A model generated the notes under the pieces. The model saw only the letters and a program-made list of their open reading frames with translations. It had not been told where the DNA came from and searched no databases. The translations under genes were made by a program, and so were the position numbers. Shown here one piece after another: positions 7,039-11,728 of a DNA stretch of 11,728 nucleotides. The stretch comes from Saprospiraceae bacterium. Its GTDB lineage: Bacteria > Bacteroidota > Bacteroidia > Chitinophagales > Saprospiraceae. Where the stretch lies: assembly GCA_023300835.1 (NCBI GenBank), contig JALZVB010000389.1, positions 1-11,728 on the forward strand, in the 5' to 3' direction. Each line of letters starts with the position of its first letter. Positions within the stretch are counted from its first letter, which is position 1.

Positions 7039-8142
7039 ATGAAGGCATGGTATATAATAATAGCAATAGGTGTCATTATAACAGCATGCTCAAGAGAGAC
7101 GGCGCCTGAAGAAAATGAAAAAGACCTATCTGCTATTCCATATGCCCCACTATCATTTACGCCGACCTACCCAGATGACTATCCACGCATGGAAGTTCCT
7201 GAGAACAATCCCATTACTGTAGATGGCGTAAACCTAGGTAGACATTTATTCTATGATCCGATTCTCAGTCTAGATAGTACACTATCCTGTTCTTCTTGCC
7301 ACCTTCCACAAGGAAGTTTTACAGATAATAAAGCATTCAGTGAAGGCGTAGATGGAAGTGTTGGCGCAAGAAGCTCTATGTCATTATTGGACGTGGCATT
7401 TGCATATAATGGCTTATTCTGGGACGGGCGAGCACAGACACTTGAAGAACAAGCCTTATTACCCGTTGAGGATCCAATAGAATTACACAATACTTGGCCA
7501 GATGTCATTGACAGATTTAAAAGACATAGAAATTATGATACTCTATTCCGTAAAGCATTCGGTATTATCAAACCAAGTGAAATAACCAAAGAATTAGCGG
7601 CTAAGGCCATTGCTCAGTTTGAAAGAACACTTGTTACATCCGGTAATAGTAAATATGACAGACGACAGAGAGACGATCCCAATACATTTTTTACTGAGCA
7701 AGAAAACATAGGAAGACAGATCTTCTTTGAAGACAACCCAGCAGAATTTCCTGATGGACAGTGTTTTCATTGTCACAACAGACCACTTTTTACAACTAAC
7801 GAATATGTAAACAACGGTATTGATCCAGCAGAAAATGGTGACGACTTCCCTGATTTAGGGAGATTTTTAGTGACTGGGGAGAAATTAGACAAAGGTAAAT
7901 TCAAAGTCCCAACAATAAGAAACATGATACATTCTGCACCTTATATGCATGATGGTAGATTTGAAACACTAGATGAAGTTCTAGATCATTATCTTTCAGG
8001 AGGACATCCTTCTATAGGTAAAGATGTTAATATTCTTCCTGTAGATTTGACCAACTTTGAGAGAGAATCACTCAAGGCTTTTATTCTTACGCTGACTGAT
8101 GATGACTTTCATAATAATCCAGCTTACAAATCACCCTTTTAG
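7039..8142 (+). CDS. Diheme cytochrome c peroxidase / MauG-family lipoprotein
   Basis: A 367-residue exported diheme enzyme. The signal sequence ends ITAC, with Cys17 as the probable lipidated residue, so it is likely anchored in the envelope facing the periplasm. Two c-type heme motifs are present, CSSCH (84-88) and CFHCH (242-246). Other conserved family segments are NLGRHLFYDPILS (65-77), FWDGRAQTLEEQA (127-139), KFKVPTIRN (287-295) and PYMHDGRFETLDEV (301-314), where Met303 may be the distal heme ligand, as in peroxidases, rather than the Tyr of MauG. Typical members reduce hydrogen peroxide with electrons from small cytochromes; MauG and MbnH use the same scaffold to oxidise residues of a partner protein. 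The upstream MbnP-like lipoprotein makes the second role worth considering. An AAGGA lies about 15 nt before the ATG. The stop is 10 bp from a convergent gene. Confidence 0.93.
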   Translation: MKAWYIIIAIGVIITACSRETAPEENEKDLSAIPYAPLSFTPTYPDDYPRMEVPENNPITVDGVNLGRHLFYDPILSLDSTLSCSSCHLPQGSFTDNKAFSEGVDGSVGARSSMSLLDVAFAYNGLFWDGRAQTLEEQALLPVEDPIELHNTWPDVIDRFKRHRNYDTLFRKAFGIIKPSEITKELAAKAIAQFERTLVTSGNSKYDRRQRDDPNTFFTEQENIGRQIFFEDNPAEFPDGQCFHCHNRPLFTTNEYVNNGIDPAENGDDFPDLGRFLVTGEKLDKGKFKVPTIRNMIHSAPYMHDGRFETLDEVLDHYLSGGHPSIGKDVNILPVDLTNFERESLKAFILTLTDDDFHNNPAYKSPF

Positions 8143-8152
8143 AATAATATGA

Positions 8153-8752
8153 TCAATCTAGTTCCGGGCTTAAGTCTTCTTGGAAGTAATATTTATCTGA
8201 TGTAAACCAGAATATCAAAAGCATGATGTCTATCAACCCTCCAAACACAAAACCTACATTGAGGCCCATAGACATGAGCAAGGAACTAGGTATTGTTTCT
8301 AAATAAACATATTGAGCTATCGTAAAAATAAATGAAGCTCCAAGAATTGTCATTACAACTAAAGGTACACTATTACGTCTACTGCTAAATGTAAACAGCC
8401 CAGCTATTATATATAAAGCTGAAAAGACAAGACCTATATATCCAGTTTTAACTAGAAATTCTTGTAATTCTGGGCCAACATAGGTTACATCCTGAAGCAG
8501 ACCTAATACTGAATTGTTGGCAGTTGTATCGTTATTGGTAGGCTCAAGACCTAATTTTGCTCTAATTGTATCTAACTTGGCTCTATCTCCTTCACTATCA
8601 AGATTATTCTCAATATCAATATTATCAAGAATCATATCTTTTAACTCTAACACCTCAACAGTATTAACTTGCTTAATATCGTTGATGGCTCCACATCCTC
8701 CTATGAGAGCCATTAATACAGCTATCACGGTAACCCAAGTAGGCCTTTTCAT
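8153..8752 (-). CDS. Small membrane protein of unknown function
   Basis: I do not recognise this 199-residue protein. It has a hydrophobic N-terminal helix (about 5-22), a polar acidic extracytoplasmic stretch (about 23-100, rich in Asp, Glu and Asn), then three hydrophobic helices (about 104-122, 129-149 and 158-183) and an acidic tail. The motif LIGGC (16-20) could be read as a lipobox, but the three later helices fit a multi-pass membrane protein better. It is convergent with the peroxidase gene and about 100 bp downstream of the sensor kinase gene on the same strand, so it may share its transcript. No terminator is visible in the 10-bp gap to the peroxidase gene, so the two transcripts probably overlap. 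Confidence 0.75.
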   Translation of the reverse strand: MKRPTWVTVIAVLMALIGGCGAINDIKQVNTVEVLELKDMILDNIDIENNLDSEGDRAKLDTIRAKLGLEPTNNDTTANNSVLGLLQDVTYVGPELQEFLVKTGYIGLVFSALYIIAGLFTFSSRRNSVPLVVMTILGASFIFTIAQYVYLETIPSSLLMSMGLNVGFVFGGLIDIMLLIFWFTSDKYYFQEDLSPELD

Positions 8753-8853
8753 CTCAAAGAAATATAGTTAAAAAATATCAACCTTATAAAGTAGTCTAAT
8801 CGAAATTTAACCAATTATCTCAACATAAGAATACACTTCTCGACTAATCTGGG

Positions 8854-10863
8854 TTAATTTCCGATAACATATGATTGCGGGAGGAATATTTTAAACTGAC
8901 TGCCTTTACCTAAGTCACTTATCAACTTCACTCTACCGCCTAATCGTTCTACAGACTTGCTTACAAGTCCGAGACCTAGACCACTTCCTTTGATTTCACC
9001 TTTTTTGATACGCTTAAACATTTTAAAAACGTAGTCGTGATATTTACTCTCAATCCCTATTCCATTATCTTTTATTGAGAATTCATGCATTCCTCCAGTC
9101 TCCTGGTAAGAAATAGAAACATGTGGATTGTCATTTTCGTTATACTTCAGACCATTTTCTACAAGGTTCTTAAATATCACAGTTAACAATGAATTAGAAC
9201 TGTAAACGGTAGGCAAATTCTGAAACTCTAATGTGCCATTAATGTCAGAAAGCTTTTCAGAAAGCATGACTTGTACTTGATTCATTATGTTATCAGTATT
9301 GACAACTTCATGGTACATTTCATCAGATTTGAAATCTAAAAACTGCGAAAGATCATCAATTAAAGTGTACAATTGAGTGATACTATTTTTGACTAATGAG
9401 AATTCTCCTTTGAAGTTTTCTCGTTGACTCTCTGGCAATTTCTTTTCTATTAGACCTGTAATACTAGAAACAACTCGCATGGGTTCTTTTATATCATGTG
9501 AAGCTATGTAACTAAATTGTTCCATTTCCTCAAGGCTGATTTTAAGTTTTTCGTTTTTATCATCAAGATCTGCTGTACGTAACTTAACCTTTGTATCCAA
9601 TATTCTATTGTAAAACAGAAGACTCAATAATATAAGACTAGACATAAATCCAAAATATATTGTACTCTTTTTCTGAGACTGAATCTTATTGGTCAATTTT
9701 ATTTTCTCTGTCTGTGCATCCTTGTCTCTTAATCTTTGTTCAAACAATTTTAGTGCATTCATATTCTTTTCAGAATAAAGCGAATCTTGTAATACATTAA
9801 GACGGTTTGCGTACTTGTAAGCACTTTCATATCTACCAAGTTTTACATAACATTTTTCTATTTTCTTAGTTAATTTTTCCATCGAATAGAAGTCCGAAAT
9901 TTCTAAGAACTGTATCGCCTGGGAATAATTTTTTACACCGTGTAGATATTTGGCATCAGCATAATCCATATCACCACAAAAACTAAAAAAATCTTTCTTA
10001 AGAATATGGTCTTTAGATTCTTCTACACCTGACTCTTTAAGAAGATCAAAGTTTCTCTGAAACAACTCCTGTTCATTTTGTTTAAAATATACTTGAGCTA
10101 ACTGCAGCCTTATAGGATCTACATACTGGTTTACCTCATTTTTAATTGCTAGATCTATAGCCTGTTCAGCATAGTAAGCTGATTTTTTATAATTGATAGA
10201 ATCTTCTAAATAAAAATGTGCATTTCTAGAACAGGCAATAATTTCAAATCTCACATCTTCAATTTTTTTACATACACTTACATATTTGGCAAGAGCAGAA
10301 GAAGCGTCTTTTAATTCTTTAGATTTAGTTTTGAAAATGATAAGTAAATCAAGATAGTAAGCCAATTGCTTAGGTTCGTTAGGATCTACAAGTTCTTCGT
10401 ATTCATACATCTTTTCCTCAGCATCTGTTATTCTTCCGTAATCTAGATAAGAATATATTTCTGAGTATAATGGATTAGCGTATTTTGATTTTTCGATCCT
10501 ATCCGTGAGGTAAAGATCTTTTAGATAAGCATAGTATTCTGGGTTGCCTTCGTAGTATCTAAGGTAAATATTAGATCTAATAATCCATACGGCAAAATCA
10601 GACCCTTGATCATAATTTCCATACTTCTTAGCCAGATTAAATCCTTCGATACCATATCGACTGAGCATCTCATGGTTGTCGTCAGATGCATATAACAACT
10701 TGCAAGCATGGTGGAGAACGTTAATTCTTTCAGACCTGTTGAGCTTTTCGTCAAGTAGTGTTGTAAGACTGTCTAATTGAATTTCTGAACTAGATTCACA
10801 TAAAGTTGTGGACACTAATCCAATAACTAAGAGAATGGTTAACAAGTTTTTCAATGGCAACAT
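8854..10863 (-). CDS. TPR-containing sensor histidine kinase
   Basis: A 669-residue membrane sensor. An N-terminal signal peptide (about 1-22, hydrophobic LLTILLVIGLVSTTLC) is followed by a large mostly helical periplasmic region (about 25-370) with degenerate TPR-like helical pairs, for example NYKKSAYYAEQAIDLAI (224-240) and NYSQAIQFLEISD (312-324). A predicted coiled coil leads to one transmembrane helix (401-418) and a second coil. The kinase core has HisKA with the phosphorylated His456 in SHDIKEPMR, and an ATP-binding domain with N box NLVEN (566-570), G1 DNGIGI (599-604), F box FKMFKR (613-618) and G2 GSGLGLGL (626-633), all intact. There is no receiver domain and no response regulator gene in view, so its partner is elsewhere. 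The architecture is common in Bacteroidota; the signal is unknown. Confidence 0.92.
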   Translation of the reverse strand: MLPLKNLLTILLVIGLVSTTLCESSSEIQLDSLTTLLDEKLNRSERINVLHHACKLLYASDDNHEMLSRYGIEGFNLAKKYGNYDQGSDFAVWIIRSNIYLRYYEGNPEYYAYLKDLYLTDRIEKSKYANPLYSEIYSYLDYGRITDAEEKMYEYEELVDPNEPKQLAYYLDLLIIFKTKSKELKDASSALAKYVSVCKKIEDVRFEIIACSRNAHFYLEDSINYKKSAYYAEQAIDLAIKNEVNQYVDPIRLQLAQVYFKQNEQELFQRNFDLLKESGVEESKDHILKKDFFSFCGDMDYADAKYLHGVKNYSQAIQFLEISDFYSMEKLTKKIEKCYVKLGRYESAYKYANRLNVLQDSLYSEKNMNALKLFEQRLRDKDAQTEKIKLTNKIQSQKKSTIYFGFMSSLILLSLLFYNRILDTKVKLRTADLDDKNEKLKISLEEMEQFSYIASHDIKEPMRVVSSITGLIEKKLPESQRENFKGEFSLVKNSITQLYTLIDDLSQFLDFKSDEMYHEVVNTDNIMNQVQVMLSEKLSDINGTLEFQNLPTVYSSNSLLTVIFKNLVENGLKYNENDNPHVSISYQETGGMHEFSIKDNGIGIESKYHDYVFKMFKRIKKGEIKGSGLGLGLVSKSVERLGGRVKLISDLGKGSQFKIFLPQSYVIGN

Positions 10864-11171
10864 AAAGGTTTCTTTTGCACCTCATCAAGATCTGTACTTG
10901 GTGAAGTATGGGTAATAGTCATCATCTATAAGACACAATTACATCGTGCTACCCTAATTGAAAAAATTGTTTTCAATAGAAATGTAACCCATGCGTCAGA
11001 TGACTATTCTGAACATACACATGTAAAGTATTGTCTACTTACTAACCTCTTCCCTCTATTTTGATGTTCTACTAATGAAGATGTTGACAAAACATATAAG
11101 ACCAAGGTCGTGCCAAGAAGACAGCAAAAGTGTCTGATACTTTCCATTTAACAAAAAAATCATATCACCAA
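10864..11171. other. Intergenic region upstream of sensor kinase gene
   Basis: About 308 bp without a recognisable gene. It should contain the sensor kinase promoter, but no exact TAnnTTTG box is seen on the minus strand; TACATTTC near 10979-10986 differs by one base. It holds the 10-bp inverted pair at 10914-10923 and 10999-11008, a smaller CAATTA/TAATTG pair at about 10936-10960, and a weak 5-bp hairpin AGACA/TGTCT at 11119-11135. The A-run at 11153-11159 reads as a T-run just after the DinB gene on the minus strand, but without a good stem. Confidence 0.5.
10914..11008. repeat. Perfect 10-bp inverted repeat with 75-bp spacer
   Basis: AATAGTCATC at 10914-10923 is the exact reverse complement of GATGACTATT at 10999-11008. 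Both lie 50-145 bp upstream of the sensor kinase start. Widely spaced arms could be paired operator half-sites or the base of a larger RNA structure that also encloses the CAATTA/TAATTG pair. Confidence 0.45.
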
Positions 11172-11642
11172 TTATCCATTATTGTGTTCAATCATCCGCC
11201 TTAAGGCAAGTAGAGAACCGAAATGTAGTGACTCATGAATAACATTAAACCGCATAGCACTCTCTATAGATCTCAATTCGATATCAATAGATGTTTTGTA
11301 TGTTGTATATTCCTTAAACATATTGTTGTCATAATCCAATTCAAATTGCGCAATGGCCTCCGCATCTATTTTTTGATAAGATTCCAAATCAGCAGCAGTA
11401 TAATAACGAGATGGTTTGGTACCTTTCTTAAATTCTTTTACCATATCCATATCTACAAACAATTTGTTGTCTGAAAGCCCATAAGTAAGAAGCTGCTGAG
11501 TTACAATGACATGTGCATAATTCCAGATAATGTTATTATTGAACCCTGTAGGTATTTCGTTTAAATCATCAATAGACATTGGGGTCATCAATCCAACATA
11601 GGCTTTCCTTACTTTCTTGATACTATTTATTATTTCTTTCAT
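11172..11642 (-). CDS. DinB-family protein
   Basis: A 156-residue cytoplasmic protein with the four-helix DinB-like fold, whose members often bind a metal through three histidines and include thiol transferases. The expected His are visible: His44 in IIWNYAHV (residues 38-46), and His136 and His140 in HESLHFGSLLALRRMI (136-151). The length fits the family. The exact reaction cannot be told from sequence. Its ATG overlaps the stop of the upstream partial gene as ATGA, so it is probably translated by coupling within one operon. Confidence 0.8.
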   Translation of the reverse strand: MKEIINSIKKVRKAYVGLMTPMSIDDLNEIPTGFNNNIIWNYAHVIVTQQLLTYGLSDNKLFVDMDMVKEFKKGTKPSRYYTAADLESYQKIDAEAIAQFELDYDNNMFKEYTTYKTSIDIELRSIESAMRFNVIHESLHFGSLLALRRMIEHNNG

Positions 11643-11728
11643 AATTGATTATTGTTATAAAATTTCTTCGCTCTTTCTATATACAGTTCCTCTAAAGTGA
11701 TAGAGAATTTTTTCTTCTTTCTCATCAT
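11639..11728 (-). CDS. 3' end of an unidentified gene
   Basis: The minus-strand frame from the window edge is open for 29 codons and ends in TGA at 11641-11639, overlapping the DinB start by ATGA. The visible peptide is lysine-rich (MMRKKKKFSITLEELYIER then AKKFYNNNQL). The first visible codons are ATG ATG, but the true start may be outside the window. Too short to name. The exact stop/start overlap is the main support for its being coding. Confidence 0.5.
   Translation of the reverse strand: MMRKKKKFSITLEELYIERAKKFYNNNQL

Noticed and set aside
8514..8771. Plus-strand open frame of 85 codons
   Set aside because: Antisense to the membrane-protein gene and peptide composition mirrors that gene's codons; no start signal or neighbour context.
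8800..8851. Terminator-like pair AATTTAACC / GGTTAATTT downstream of the sensor kinase
   Set aside because: The arms pair only with a bulge, the loop is about 30 nt, and no T-run follows on the minus strand.

Overview
The window is a low-GC bacterial chromosome segment that looks like Bacteroidota. Signs of this are ATP-type PEP carboxykinase, a metallo-beta-lactamase/rhodanese fusion of the kind common in that phylum, a TPR-containing sensor kinase with a periplasmic signal peptide, lipoprotein signals ending in Cys next to a diheme peroxidase, few Shine-Dalgarno sequences, and TAnnTTTG-type -7 boxes in the one divergent intergenic region. I cannot fix the genus.

Layout. Positions 1-1592 (minus) carry almost all of pckA, cut off just before its stop. 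A 422-bp divergent spacer with an imperfect direct repeat follows. Next are a Crp/Fnr-family regulator (2015-2704, plus), a strong hairpin terminator, and a convergent three-domain persulfide dioxygenase-like protein (2863-4272, minus). A short divergent promoter region (4273-4493) leads into a plus-strand run of four closely spaced genes: TerC-family membrane protein, DEDDh exonuclease with an ExoX-like C-terminal domain, an MbnP-like lipoprotein and a diheme cytochrome c peroxidase (4494-8142). Its end is only 10 bp from a convergent gene for a small four-helix membrane protein of unknown function (8153-8752). Upstream of that, on the minus strand, are a TPR/histidine kinase (8854-10863), a non-coding spacer of about 300 bp, a DinB-family protein (11172-11642), and the 3' end of a further gene joined to it by an ATGA overlap.

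How the genes may work together. Central metabolism (pckA) sits at the left edge. The regulator and the persulfide dioxygenase-like protein form a plausible reactive-sulfur response pair, though they are convergent and not in one operon. The four-gene plus-strand run mixes metal export (TerC/Alx family), DNA processing and an exported lipoprotein/diheme-peroxidase pair. The pair is the most interesting item: it resembles the MbnP/MbnH arrangement, in which a MauG-family diheme enzyme modifies a tryptophan of its partner, but the lipoprotein here is divergent and has only one tryptophan. No mobile elements, CRISPR arrays, rRNA or tRNA genes were seen.
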